DNA of 64,000 nt. Origin: JAAYCI01 sp964370195. Its GTDB lineage: Bacteria; Bacillota; Clostridia; Oscillospirales; Ruminococcaceae. Below are positions 16,957 to 25,662 of the stretch, piece after piece. The stretch's first letter is position 1. Each line of letters opens with the position of its first letter. The notes beneath the pieces were generated by a model that saw only the letters and a list, made by a program, of their open reading frames with translations, was not told where the DNA came from and made no database searches. A program made the position numbers and the translations under genes. The DNA is taken from contig CAYJIH010000003.1 in NCBI GenBank assembly GCA_964370195.1, positions 1 through 64,000 of the forward strand, read 5' to 3'.

Positions 16957-17830
16957 CGAACTGTTTTCACAAGCACAAGAGCGTGAATTGCCCCTGTGGA
17001 AACTTATTTTAGAAAATGAAATGACTGTTTCGAATAAAACAGAAGATGAAATTTTAAGCGAGCTACTTGTACGTTGGGACGTAATGAGCGAGGCTGCCTT
17101 GCAAGGCTTAAAAGAGCGGCTTGAACAAGAGCATTCCATCGGTAAAGACGGCCTTTCCAACAGACAAGAAAAATACAGTTTGCTTGGCACCGTTACAGGC
17201 CAAAAAATCAACCACATGATGGCCATGGCTTTTTCTGCAAGCGAAGTAAATGCCTCGATGGGGCGCATCTGTGCCGCCCCCACCGCTGGCTCCTCGGGCA
17301 TTTTGCCCGCTGTTCTTCTCAGCGCAATCGAAGGCACGCATGTAAGCGAGCAGCAATTGCTGGAAGCCCTGCTTGTGGCCGGCGGCGTGGGCGCCATTGT
17401 GACGCGCAATGCTACCGTTTCCGGCGCAGAAGGCGGATGTCAAGCCGAATGTGGCGCCGCCGCGGCGATGGCTGCTGCCGCTGTAGTATGTCTTGCCGGT
17501 GGCACGCCAAGCATGGTCGAAGAGGCCGTTTCCATTTCGTTCATGAATTGCATGGGCCTTGTGTGCGACCCTGTGGCCGGACAAGTACAAGTGCCTTGCT
17601 TTTATCGCAATGCCTCCCAAGCTGTCAATGCACTTATCAGCGCCGATATGGCTTTGGCCGGCCAGCAAGTGGGTATCCCCGCAGATGAAGTGGTGGAGGC
17701 CATGTACAAAACAGGCAAACGCCTTGCCCCGGAATTAAAAGAAACCGCTGCCGGTGGTATTGCCATTGCACCTGCCGCCCTTCAATATGCCAAAAAGCTG
17801 CAAAATGAAGACACAAGCGAGGAAGATTGA
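16940..17830 (+). CDS. sdaAA: L-serine dehydratase, iron-sulfur-dependent, alpha subunit
   Basis: Catalytic subunit with the oxygen-sensitive 4Fe-4S cluster. The 296-residue protein has the family blocks RICAAPTAGSSGILPAVL, GAEGGCQAECGAAAAMA (cluster cysteines) and GLVCDPVAGQVQVPC (third cysteine), which are the expected cluster ligands. It starts inside the last codons of sdaAB, whose sequence ATGGAGGTGATGG gives the ribosome site. The pair fits an anaerobe using serine as a source of pyruvate. Confidence 0.95.
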   Translation: MYRNFNELFSQAQERELPLWKLILENEMTVSNKTEDEILSELLVRWDVMSEAALQGLKERLEQEHSIGKDGLSNRQEKYSLLGTVTGQKINHMMAMAFSASEVNASMGRICAAPTAGSSGILPAVLLSAIEGTHVSEQQLLEALLVAGGVGAIVTRNATVSGAEGGCQAECGAAAAMAAAAVVCLAGGTPSMVEEAVSISFMNCMGLVCDPVAGQVQVPCFYRNASQAVNALISADMALAGQQVGIPADEVVEAMYKTGKRLAPELKETAAGGIAIAPAALQYAKKLQNEDTSEED

Positions 17831-17874
17831 ACATAACCCGCGCTTGTATGTATCTATTTCCATTTTTTAGAAAA

Positions 17875-17930
17875 AAACAAACACCGAAAGCCATATTTCA
17901 TTCAAGCTTTCGGTGTTTGTTTTATTTTAT
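17875..17930. terminator. Terminator between sdaAA and valS
   Basis: A 17-bp perfect stem, 17875-17891 with 17906-17922, begins with an A run and ends in a T run (TTTATTTTATT), so it can end both the rightward sdaA message and the leftward valS message. Confidence 0.85.
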
Positions 17931-17943
17931 TAGCATTTGGTTT

Positions 17944-20577
17944 CTACAAAAGTGCTTGGATGCTTTCTTGGATGCGCTCGTGTTTTTCTTTAGCCTTTTG
18001 TTGCTTTTGGCGTAATTCGTCCACCACATTGGCTGGTGCTTTTTTCAAAAATCCTTCGTTCGATAATCGCCCTTCAAAAATATCGATTTCCTTTTGAGCA
18101 TTTGCCAATTCTTTTTGTAAGCGTGCCAGTTCTTTTTCACGGTCTACCAGCTCCATCATGGGGATAAAGCCACGTGCTGCTGCTGTGGCCACTTGCACCA
18201 TGCCGGCACTTACACCGTCATACACATCAAAAAGTTCCACACTATCGGCCCAGGCCAGTTTTTGCAATACACTTTCCGATTGGCTAAATGCTTCCGGCGT
18301 ATTTGTTTCAATGATAAGACGTGTGCGTTTGGCTGGATGTACATTCATGTCAGCACGCACTGCACGAATGGCACGCACCATTTCAATTACATACGCAAAC
18401 TCTTTTTGCTCTTTTGTGAAATCCAAATCACGGCGACGCATTGGCCAAGCTTGCGTCATGATGCTACCTTTGCTGCCGGGAAGCGTTTGGTAAATTTCTT
18501 CTGTAATAAACGGCATAAAGGGATGCAGCAATTTTAATGCCCCACTTAACAACCACACAAGCACTCTGCGCGCTGTATCGGCTTCTTTTGTGTTTTCAGA
18601 TTGAAAGCGTGATTTCGCAATTTCAATCGTCCAATCGCATAAAATTTCCCAAATAAAATCGTAAATTTTTTGCGCGGCCAAACCAAATTCAAAACGTTCT
18701 AAATTGTCTGTAACCAATTGTACAAGCTCGTTAAACAGGGAAACGGCCCATTTGTCACTCAATTCAAAATCTTCAATTTCAGGAAGCCCCGGCTCAAAAT
18801 CATCCGGTAAGTTCATTTGAACAAAACGCGCAGCATTCCATAATTTATTTGCGAAATTGCGCGAAGAACGTACTTTCTCGGTTGAAAAACGCATGTCGTT
18901 GCCTGGTGTAGAGCCAATAATCAACGTAAAACGCAACGCATCGGCACCGTATTCGGCAATTACATCAAGAGGATCGATACCATTGCCAAGGCTTTTACTC
19001 ATTTTTCTTCCGTCTGCATCACGCACAAGCCCATGAATCAAAACGGTATCAAACGGCACTTTCTCTGTGTAGTGAAGGCCGGAGAAAATCATGCGAGATA
19101 CCCAAAAACCAATGATATCATACCCTGTTACCAATGTATTGGTAGGGTAAAAATAACGAAGATCTTCACTGTCTTCATTTGGCCACCCAAGCACAGAAAA
19201 TGGCCAAAGCGCACTGGAGAACCACGTATCCAAAGTATCTTCATCTTGGCGCAGTGTGTTGCAACCGCATTTTGAACAGCTCTTTGGAGCCTCGGCCGAC
19301 ACAGCCACTTCCCCGCAAGAATCACAGTAATACGCCGGAATGCGGTGGCCCCACCAAAGCTGACGAGAAATACACCAGTCGCGTGTGTTTTCCATCCAGT
19401 GCAAGTATGTTTTTGCAAAGCGATCAGGCACAAAACGGATGCTATCATCCTTTACAGCCTCAATGGCCGGCGCAGCAAGCGATTCCATTTTTACAAACCA
19501 TTGAAGGGAAATCATCGGTTCAATGGTGGTGCTGCAGCGATAACACGTTCCCACGTTATGTGTGTGCGGCTCTACTTTCACAAGATAATCGCCCGCTTGT
19601 AAATCTTCCACCACGCGCTTGCGTGCTTCAAAACGGTCTAGCCCTTCGTAGGCGCCACCCTCTTTGTTGATAACCCCATTTTCGTGCATAACACACAGGG
19701 TAGGCAAACCATGTCGGCGGCCCACTTCAAAATCATTCGGGTCGTGCGCAGGTGTAATTTTAACAACGCCTGTCCCAAATTCTGCATCCACATAAGAATC
19801 CACAACAACCGGAATTTCGCGGTTCACCAAAGGTAAAACCACACTTTTCCCGTGTAAATGCGTGTAGCGTCTGTCGTCTGGGTGCACAGCAATGGCTGTA
19901 TCCCCAAGCATGGTTTCTGGGCGTGTGGTGGCAATTTCCACCCACTCATCCGTGCCGGCAACACGATAACGAATATGCCAAAAATGGCCATCTTGTTCCT
20001 CATGCTCTACTTCAGCATCTGAAATCGTAGTTAAGCAATGTGGGCACCAGTTTACAATGCGCTCTCCACGATAGATAAGGCCTTCGTCATACAAGCGTTC
20101 AAATACAGTGCGCACCGCATGGCTACAACCCTCATCCATGGTAAAGCGTTCGCGCTCCCAATCGCAGCTAGAGCCGAGTTTCTTCAGTTGTTCTACAATG
20201 CGCCCGCCATATTGCTTCTTCCAGGCCCACGCGCGTTCTAGATATTTGTCACGCCCTAAATCCTCTTTTGTCACACCATCTTTTTTCATATCAGCCACAA
20301 TACGCGCCTCTGTAGCGATAGAGGCATGGTCTGTGCCCGGCACCCAAAGGGCAGAAAAACCTTGCATTCGCTTTAAACGAATGAGTATATCTTGCCACGT
20401 TTCATCCATGGCATGGCCCATATGTAACTGGCCGGTGATGTTCGGTGGCGGCATAACAATGGTGTAAGGGATCTTATCGGGGTTGCGCTCTGCATGAAAG
20501 AGGTTCTCTTCTATCCAGTATGCATACGTTTTGTCTTCTACCTGTACAGGTTCATACACTTTTTCCAGTTGTCTCAT
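17944..20577 (-). CDS. valS: Valyl-tRNA synthetase
   Basis: Charges tRNA-Val. An 877-residue class I synthetase with the HIGH-type motif PPPNITGQLHMGHA near residue 45, the editing domain, the KMSKS motif GRKMSKSLGNGIDP near residue 520, and the C-terminal coiled coil (REKELARLQKELANAQKEIDIFEGRLSNEGFL), which is typical of ValRS. The ATG at 20577 lies five bases after GGAGGAG; an open frame extends further upstream only through the T-box terminator. Expression is controlled by the T-box leader before it. Confidence 0.97.
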   Translation of the reverse strand: MRQLEKVYEPVQVEDKTYAYWIEENLFHAERNPDKIPYTIVMPPPNITGQLHMGHAMDETWQDILIRLKRMQGFSALWVPGTDHASIATEARIVADMKKDGVTKEDLGRDKYLERAWAWKKQYGGRIVEQLKKLGSSCDWERERFTMDEGCSHAVRTVFERLYDEGLIYRGERIVNWCPHCLTTISDAEVEHEEQDGHFWHIRYRVAGTDEWVEIATTRPETMLGDTAIAVHPDDRRYTHLHGKSVVLPLVNREIPVVVDSYVDAEFGTGVVKITPAHDPNDFEVGRRHGLPTLCVMHENGVINKEGGAYEGLDRFEARKRVVEDLQAGDYLVKVEPHTHNVGTCYRCSTTIEPMISLQWFVKMESLAAPAIEAVKDDSIRFVPDRFAKTYLHWMENTRDWCISRQLWWGHRIPAYYCDSCGEVAVSAEAPKSCSKCGCNTLRQDEDTLDTWFSSALWPFSVLGWPNEDSEDLRYFYPTNTLVTGYDIIGFWVSRMIFSGLHYTEKVPFDTVLIHGLVRDADGRKMSKSLGNGIDPLDVIAEYGADALRFTLIIGSTPGNDMRFSTEKVRSSRNFANKLWNAARFVQMNLPDDFEPGLPEIEDFELSDKWAVSLFNELVQLVTDNLERFEFGLAAQKIYDFIWEILCDWTIEIAKSRFQSENTKEADTARRVLVWLLSGALKLLHPFMPFITEEIYQTLPGSKGSIMTQAWPMRRRDLDFTKEQKEFAYVIEMVRAIRAVRADMNVHPAKRTRLIIETNTPEAFSQSESVLQKLAWADSVELFDVYDGVSAGMVQVATAAARGFIPMMELVDREKELARLQKELANAQKEIDIFEGRLSNEGFLKKAPANVVDELRQKQQKAKEKHERIQESIQALL

Positions 20578-20597
20578 CGTGCTCCTCCAAAAGAATC

Positions 20598-20945
20598 GTA
20601 AAAATAAAAAAACGCCCCATATCACATGGGACGGAATCAACCGCGGTACCACCCAAGTTGCCCCCTATAAAGGTGGCCTCTCTTGCCTCTCTGTAACGTG
20701 AGAGAAACGGGCAAAACTAAAAGGTGCACAAAAATATGTTAAACCTAGAAATGGCTCATCATGTGCTAAATCAACTTAAAGCGTTTTGTGTTTAAATTGA
20801 TTCGAAACCGGTTCATCTTACCTGCTCAAAAGCGACTTGTTCTTGACGTGTTCACGTTACCTTTTCAGCCTAGGGGCAACTCTCTTTCGAAAACAAATGC
20901 CAAAAACCCTCTTTATCAAAGCATTTTTCTAAATAAATATGTATA
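20598..20945 (-). promoter_or_regulatory. valS T-box: T-box leader of valS
   Basis: On the minus strand the T-box sequence GGGTGGTACCGCGG (20654-20641) precedes a terminator: CGTCCCAT pairs with ATGGGGCG (20633-20613), then a T run to 20598. The stem I region lies at about 20930-20790. A GUC valine codon at 20847-20845, in a GAACAC-GUC-AAG context, is the best candidate specifier. Uncharged tRNA-Val should favour the antiterminator and switch valS on. The specifier assignment is by eye. This explains most of the 427-base gap between valS and the EAL gene. Confidence 0.93.
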
Positions 20946-20960
20946 TTGTGTTGCTATGGT

Positions 20961-20990
20961 ATTATACCAAATCTATGGATGTTTTGTCAA
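20961..20990 (-). promoter_or_regulatory. Sigma-A promoter of valS
   Basis: Minus strand TTGACA (20990-20985), 18-base spacer, TATAAT (20966-20961). Transcription would begin near 20954, just before the T-box leader. The promoter lies 15 bases before the end of the EAL gene. Confidence 0.85.
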
Positions 20991-21004
20991 ACAATACTGC
21001 TGTT

Positions 21005-22252
21005 TTATTCTATCGAAAGGGAATCAATCGATTCCGGTTTTGCATAATAGTACCCTTGCGAATACATTATATCGTGCTCTAAAATCACCTGCTGAATGGC
21101 AGCATTTTCCACGAACTCAGCGGTTGTTTCAGCACCAAGTAGTTTCGCCATATAGCAAATAGAGTCTAGTATCAGTCTACTTTCTTCTGTTTTTGTTAAA
21201 TTTTTAATGATATCACCGTCTATTTTAATGATATCCGGTTTTAATGAAACAATGGATGTATACGTTGCAAAACCAACGCCAAAATCATCAACGGCAATCT
21301 TGCAGCCAATATCACGCACTTTATTCAAAAAATCAATCATTTGGTCGTTGTTGTTGTAATTTTCGGTTTCCACAAACTCTACAACAATTTTAGAAGGATC
21401 CGGTTGGCGCTTCACCCTGTTTAAAAACCATTCGGTAAATTCTTCCGATTGAATGTCATATAAAGAAACATTAACATTCAGCTCACTTTGCTTATTCTCA
21501 AATTGAGAGAGCGCTTTATCAAGCACCATTTTACTTAACGGAAGATATAACTTTAATTTTTTAGCTACATCCAGCAGCATGCCCGGTGGATAAATGTTAC
21601 CGTCTTTGTCAAAAACGCGCATCAAAGCTTCGTATTTCGTTATTTTATTGGCTTTGTTATTATAGATTCCTTGGTAAAAAGGCACAGCCGTGCTATTTTC
21701 TAGCGCATATTTAAGCAACTCAAATATTTGTAGTTCTTTTTCTGTTTCAACAGCCAATCGTTCCTTTTCGTCTGTTGCAACAATAAAATTATTTTGGAGA
21801 TCGCGATTCATATAGTACGCGCTTTTCACACGATTCACCAAATCATCGCCAAAAGCAAGGCAAAAACGTGAAATGCCACCAAGGCCGGTTTGCTGTGCTG
21901 TGGCCAGCTCATATTGTTCGTGAAACCCCTTCATGAGATTAAAAAAATCATCATCGCTAATATCATCATTGGCAACCGCCATAAAATTTCGGTAAGACTG
22001 CGCATAAACATGAATAAGATGGTCTATCCCCAGTTGTTTATAGCCGGCATTCCCCATCGCCAATATTTCACTGCTAGACTTGTAGTAGGCTTCTTCACCA
22101 AATGTAGCAATCATCATATCTGCATTGATAATGTCTGTCATGCACATTTTATTGAATTTTTTCGTCTCTAAATCGGCCAAATATTGTTCATAGCTAGGAA
22201 TATTAAATCGGTGGTCTATATGTGGGGCACCTGTGCTATCGCCTGAAAGCAT
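21005..22252 (-). CDS. EAL-domain cyclic di-GMP phosphodiesterase with degenerate GGDEF-like N-terminus
   Basis: A 415-residue cytosolic protein. Residues from about 190 form an EAL domain with the key residues kept: YEALMR (208-210), NVSLYD, EFVETE, the DDFG motif in AVDDFGVGFATY, IKIDGD (lysine), AEFVE and QGYYYAKP. It should therefore break cyclic di-GMP to pGpG. The first 170 residues look like a GGDEF fold without its signature: the place of GGDEF reads SYRNFM (about 86-91), so no cyclase activity is expected; it could bind GTP or another ligand. No signal or membrane segment. ATG follows AAAGGA by eight bases. A short inverted repeat lies upstream. Confidence 0.88.
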   Translation of the reverse strand: MLSGDSTGAPHIDHRFNIPSYEQYLADLETKKFNKMCMTDIINADMMIATFGEEAYYKSSSEILAMGNAGYKQLGIDHLIHVYAQSYRNFMAVANDDISDDDFFNLMKGFHEQYELATAQQTGLGGISRFCLAFGDDLVNRVKSAYYMNRDLQNNFIVATDEKERLAVETEKELQIFELLKYALENSTAVPFYQGIYNNKANKITKYEALMRVFDKDGNIYPPGMLLDVAKKLKLYLPLSKMVLDKALSQFENKQSELNVNVSLYDIQSEEFTEWFLNRVKRQPDPSKIVVEFVETENYNNNDQMIDFLNKVRDIGCKIAVDDFGVGFATYTSIVSLKPDIIKIDGDIIKNLTKTEESRLILDSICYMAKLLGAETTAEFVENAAIQQVILEHDIMYSQGYYYAKPESIDSLSIE

Positions 22253-22288
22253 ATATTTTTCATCCTTTACATTTGTTAAGGAATGTGC

Positions 22289-22306
22289 CGTGTATCACGT
22301 AACACG
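22289..22306. promoter_or_regulatory. Short inverted repeat before the EAL gene, possible operator
   Basis: CGTGT (22289-22293) and ACACG (22302-22306) flank an 8-base centre, 37 bases before the EAL start codon on the minus strand. Position fits an operator or a small leader hairpin. Nothing more can be said. Confidence 0.25.
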
Positions 22307-22354
22307 CCATCTGTTTTTACGATAATTTGTTTTTTATAGCAATGATTTTAACAT

Positions 22355-22388
22355 ACCAATCGGCAGAGTCTCAGCTCTGCCAATTGGT
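22355..22388 (-). terminator. Probable terminator after the P-loop gene
   Basis: A 14-bp stem with one mismatch (22355-22368 with 22375-22388, 6-base loop) lies 17 bases after the stop of the leftward P-loop gene. No long T run follows, so strength is uncertain. Confidence 0.5.
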
Positions 22389-22404
22389 GTATTTTCATCC
22401 TCAA

Positions 22405-22806
22405 TTAGAGATATTTTTTTGCATTTTCAGGTAAATCGCTTTGCTCTGCCGATACTGTAACAGTGAAGCGAATGTGTGGGGCAAGACCTTCGATATCTGT
22501 TAAAAATTGGCCAAGGCCTTCCATGTCTTGGTTTCCAACTTTTAAAATACCATCTAAATAGATCTCGTTGATATCATAGTTTCCGGCAAGAATTCCCGCT
22601 ATAAACCCAAATAGCATTGGATATCCTTCCACCTTGTATTCATCTATCCCAATCAAACGGCACTTGTGGTCCAAGTCATACGTAAGTTGCATCCCTTTTT
22701 CGATACAAACAACACTACCTTCATTTGTTTTGACCGATTCATTGATGAGATCCACGAGTTGTTTTGTTTTTCCTGCGCCTCTGCTGCCGACAATCAGTTT
22801 AATCAT
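22405..22806 (-). CDS. Small P-loop ATP-binding protein, unknown function
   Basis: A 133-residue soluble protein. It opens with a Walker A motif GSRGAGKTK (residues 7-15) and has a Walker B-like strand EIYLDG near residue 90. Homologues in clostridia are sometimes labelled 'twitching motility protein PilT', but the length and the rest of the sequence do not support a PilT motor. The domain is barely larger than a minimal P-loop fold. It sits 35 bases downstream of pgi, and probably shares its message. No clear partner; function unknown. Confidence 0.75.
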   Translation of the reverse strand: MIKLIVGSRGAGKTKQLVDLINESVKTNEGSVVCIEKGMQLTYDLDHKCRLIGIDEYKVEGYPMLFGFIAGILAGNYDINEIYLDGILKVGNQDMEGLGQFLTDIEGLAPHIRFTVTVSAEQSDLPENAKKYL

Positions 22807-22841
22807 GCCGCTGCCTCCTTTGTTTTTGCTTCTTCTTGCAT

Positions 22842-24194
22842 TTATGTTTGAAGCCCTAAAAGCTGGGCTTCTAAAACCTTACGTTGTTCTTCAAAACCGG
22901 GTTTGCCCAAAAGTGCAAACATGTTCTTTTTATAGCTTTCCACACCGGGTTGATCGAATGGATTTACACCAAGCAAGTAACCGGAAATGGCGCATGCCTT
23001 TTCGTAAAAGTAAATAAGATATCCAACACTGTGTGCCGACAAATCCTCTATTTCCAATAGCAACACCGGCACACCACCGTCGGAATGTGCTAGCGCCGTG
23101 CCTTGCAACGCTTTGCTGTTTACAAAGCTCAACGCTTTATCCTCTAAAAATCCAAGGCCATCCGCATCACTGCCAAGTGCCGGAATATTTAAGTCGCGAC
23201 GAGGATTTTTAACATCTACAACGGTTTCGAATAAAAACCGGCCGCCGTCTTGCATATATTGCCCCATAGAGTGCAAATCTGTTGAAAAAATAACGCTGGC
23301 TGGGAAAATCCCCTTTTGTTCTTTGCCTTCGCTTTCGCCATACAATTGCTTGTACCACTCATTCATCAGGGCGAAGTCTGGCTCATAACAGGCCATCACC
23401 TCTACTGTTTTGCCTTTTCTATATAAAATATTGCGTATCGCTGCATAGCGGTAGCAATCGTTCCGTTCATCACACGTCGAAAAATCTTGCATGGCATCGG
23501 CCGCACCTTGCATCAAGGCGTCAATATCCACGCCCGATACCGCCACCGGAAGCAAACCCACAGCGGTTAATACAGAAAAACGCCCACCCACATCATCTGG
23601 CACCACAAAACTTTCATAGCCTTCTTGGTCTGCCAATGTTTTTAAAGTGCCCTTTGCGCAATCGGTTGTGGCATAAATACGTTCCTTTGCGCCTTCTTTT
23701 CCATATTTGTCTTCTAGCATTTTACGGAAGATACGAAATGCCACGGCCGGCTCTGTTGTTGTACCTGATTTAGAAATAACGTTTACAGAAAAATCTCGTC
23801 CTTCACAGGCACTGATAACGTCAGCAAGCGCAGAAGGGCTTACAGAATTGCCGGCAAACAACACTTGCGGTGTGTTTTTAGCCAACAAATTGTATTGTGC
23901 CCCTTGTACGGCTTCTATCACAGCACGTGCCCCAAGATAGGAGCCACCAATGCCAATCACCACCAAAACTTCGCTGTTTTTCTTGATTTTTTCGGCAGCA
24001 AGTTTGATTCTAGCAAATTCATCACGGTCATACTCTCGCGGTAAGTGAAGCCAGCCGGTAAATTCTTTTCCAGCACCACGATGTTCATGCAACACCGTAT
24101 GCGCAAGTTCTACCTGTGGAAACAATTGCTCCACCTCATATGGTTTTATGTAAGAAGCTGCAACCCCTGTGTTTAAGCAAACACCCACGCTCAT
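22842..24194 (-). CDS. pgi: Glucose-6-phosphate isomerase
   Basis: Interconverts glucose 6-phosphate and fructose 6-phosphate. About 450 residues, the usual size of the Firmicute form. Sugar-phosphate-binding blocks are present: VVIGIGGSYLGARA, VISKSGTTTEPAVAFR, and GGRFSVLTAVGLLP, with the catalytic Glu region QYMQDGGRFLFETVVDV. I choose the ATG at 24194 (MSVGVCLN) because GGAAGG lies just ahead; upstream in-frame ATGs lack a site. Confidence 0.96.
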   Translation of the reverse strand: MSVGVCLNTGVAASYIKPYEVEQLFPQVELAHTVLHEHRGAGKEFTGWLHLPREYDRDEFARIKLAAEKIKKNSEVLVVIGIGGSYLGARAVIEAVQGAQYNLLAKNTPQVLFAGNSVSPSALADVISACEGRDFSVNVISKSGTTTEPAVAFRIFRKMLEDKYGKEGAKERIYATTDCAKGTLKTLADQEGYESFVVPDDVGGRFSVLTAVGLLPVAVSGVDIDALMQGAADAMQDFSTCDERNDCYRYAAIRNILYRKGKTVEVMACYEPDFALMNEWYKQLYGESEGKEQKGIFPASVIFSTDLHSMGQYMQDGGRFLFETVVDVKNPRRDLNIPALGSDADGLGFLEDKALSFVNSKALQGTALAHSDGGVPVLLLEIEDLSAHSVGYLIYFYEKACAISGYLLGVNPFDQPGVESYKKNMFALLGKPGFEEQRKVLEAQLLGLQT

Positions 24195-24233
24195 TTCCCC
24201 TTCCATTGTATGCAATTGCTATTTTATTCTTAT

Positions 24234-24263
24234 AGTTTATCGTATTCTTGGGCACTTTGTCAA
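24234..24263 (-). promoter_or_regulatory. Probable sigma-A promoter of pgi
   Basis: Minus strand TTGACA (24263-24258), 18-base spacer, TAAACT (24239-24234), 40 bases before the pgi start. Confidence 0.65.
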
Positions 24264-24360
24264 CAGCGATTTTACCCAAAACCAACTATATTATGTGATA
24301 GAACGCCTATTCATTTGAAGAAAATAAAAAACAAAGCCATGTATGGTTTTATTGTTATGC

Positions 24361-25641
24361 CTACAATGGCTCAGCAATCAAGCGCTCGCCCTCCAACGCA
24401 CAGAGTTGAACGGAAAGCAAATTGCCTTGTTTTGCATTTCTCGAAACACATTGCACAGGCACATAATGCTGTGTATAGCCAGAGAAAACGCCCTCTTGCA
24501 AAGGTGTTTCTAAAAGTACTTGGGCCGTTGTTCCCACAAACGCCCTTAACAACCGCAGGCGAATTTCATCTGCCACTTTCTGCATTTCTTTTGCCCTGCG
24601 TTCTTTTTCTATTTTTGGCACCTGGCCATCTAACGTGGCGGCCACGGTTCCGGGCCTTTGAGAAAAGGGGAATACATGCACTTTTAAAAATTGCATTTCT
24701 TTTACAAACGCCAAACTTTCCAAAAACTCTGCTTCGCTTTCCCCCGGAAAGCCCACAATCACATCGGTGGTTAACACAGCGCCTGGTATCATCTTGCGCA
24801 GCGACAAAGACACCTCGCGATATTTTTGTGGCGTATACGGCCTGTGCATGCGACGTAATGTAGCCTCACAGCCGCTTTGTAAACTTAGGTGAAAATGCGG
24901 ACATAGCTTTGGCAAGAGGGAAAATTGTGCCAAATGCTCTTCATGAAGCAAGTCTGGGTCTAAACTGGATAAACGAAGTCTTTGCAGCGGCTCTATTTCA
25001 CAAAGACGCTGTGCCAAGGCGGCCAAATGGGTGCCGCTGTCTTTTCCGTAGCTTGGCAAATTAATGCCGGTAAGCACCACTTCTTTTACGCCGGTGCGTG
25101 CAAGCATTTCCACTTCGGCCACAATATCCTCTTCACTGCGGCTACGCGAAGGCCCACGTGCGGCGGGAATCAAACAATACGCACAGCGTCGGTTGCAACC
25201 ATCTTGAACCTTAACAAAAGCGCGTGTTTTGCCTAAAGCACGTGCAACCGGCAAGGTTTCGTAAACATGGCTTTGTGGCGTAATTTCCAAAACATTTTTT
25301 CGTGTTTTTAAAAATTGCGCAATTTGCTGTGGCAAGCGTGTGCGCGCAGCCGTGCCTGTGATGATGTCTGCTTCAAAACGCAAAGCTTCTTCAGGCGAAG
25401 CTTGCGGAAAACAGCCTGTCATTACTGTAACTGCAGCAGGATTTCGTCTTTTTGCGCCACGCAACCAACGCCGGCTTTTTGCAGCGCCTTCCGCCGTCAC
25501 CGTGCAACTGTTTACGATATAAATGTCGGCATCTTCGTTGGCACGCACAACTTCATAACCCGCTTGGCGTAATAGCTCTTCCATAGCGGCACTTTCGTTT
25601 TGGTTCACCTTGCATCCAAGGGTATAAATGGCTACTTTCAA
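24361..25641 (-). CDS. mtaB: tRNA t6A37 methylthiotransferase MtaB
   Basis: Radical SAM methylthiotransferase that converts t6A to ms2t6A at position 37 of ANN-decoding tRNAs. The 426-residue protein has the N-terminal UPF0004 domain with cluster cysteines (YTLGCKVNQNES, NSCTVT, TGCFPQ), then the radical SAM motif CNRRCAYCLIP. Start is TTG at 25641, nine bases after AAGGAGA. It is the last gene of the leftward uppP-ftsK cluster, 21 bases after trhA. Its substrate nucleoside t6A depends on the Sua5-type enzyme encoded at 46168-47187. Confidence 0.94.
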   Translation of the reverse strand: MKVAIYTLGCKVNQNESAAMEELLRQAGYEVVRANEDADIYIVNSCTVTAEGAAKSRRWLRGAKRRNPAAVTVMTGCFPQASPEEALRFEADIITGTAARTRLPQQIAQFLKTRKNVLEITPQSHVYETLPVARALGKTRAFVKVQDGCNRRCAYCLIPAARGPSRSRSEEDIVAEVEMLARTGVKEVVLTGINLPSYGKDSGTHLAALAQRLCEIEPLQRLRLSSLDPDLLHEEHLAQFSLLPKLCPHFHLSLQSGCEATLRRMHRPYTPQKYREVSLSLRKMIPGAVLTTDVIVGFPGESEAEFLESLAFVKEMQFLKVHVFPFSQRPGTVAATLDGQVPKIEKERRAKEMQKVADEIRLRLLRAFVGTTAQVLLETPLQEGVFSGYTQHYVPVQCVSRNAKQGNLLSVQLCALEGERLIAEPL

Positions 25642-25662
25642 AAACGTTGTTCTCCTTCGTTA

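Noticed and set aside
17108..17668. 186-codon frame antisense to sdaAA
   Set aside because: Shadow frame caused by codon bias; His/Gly/Ala-rich, no motif.
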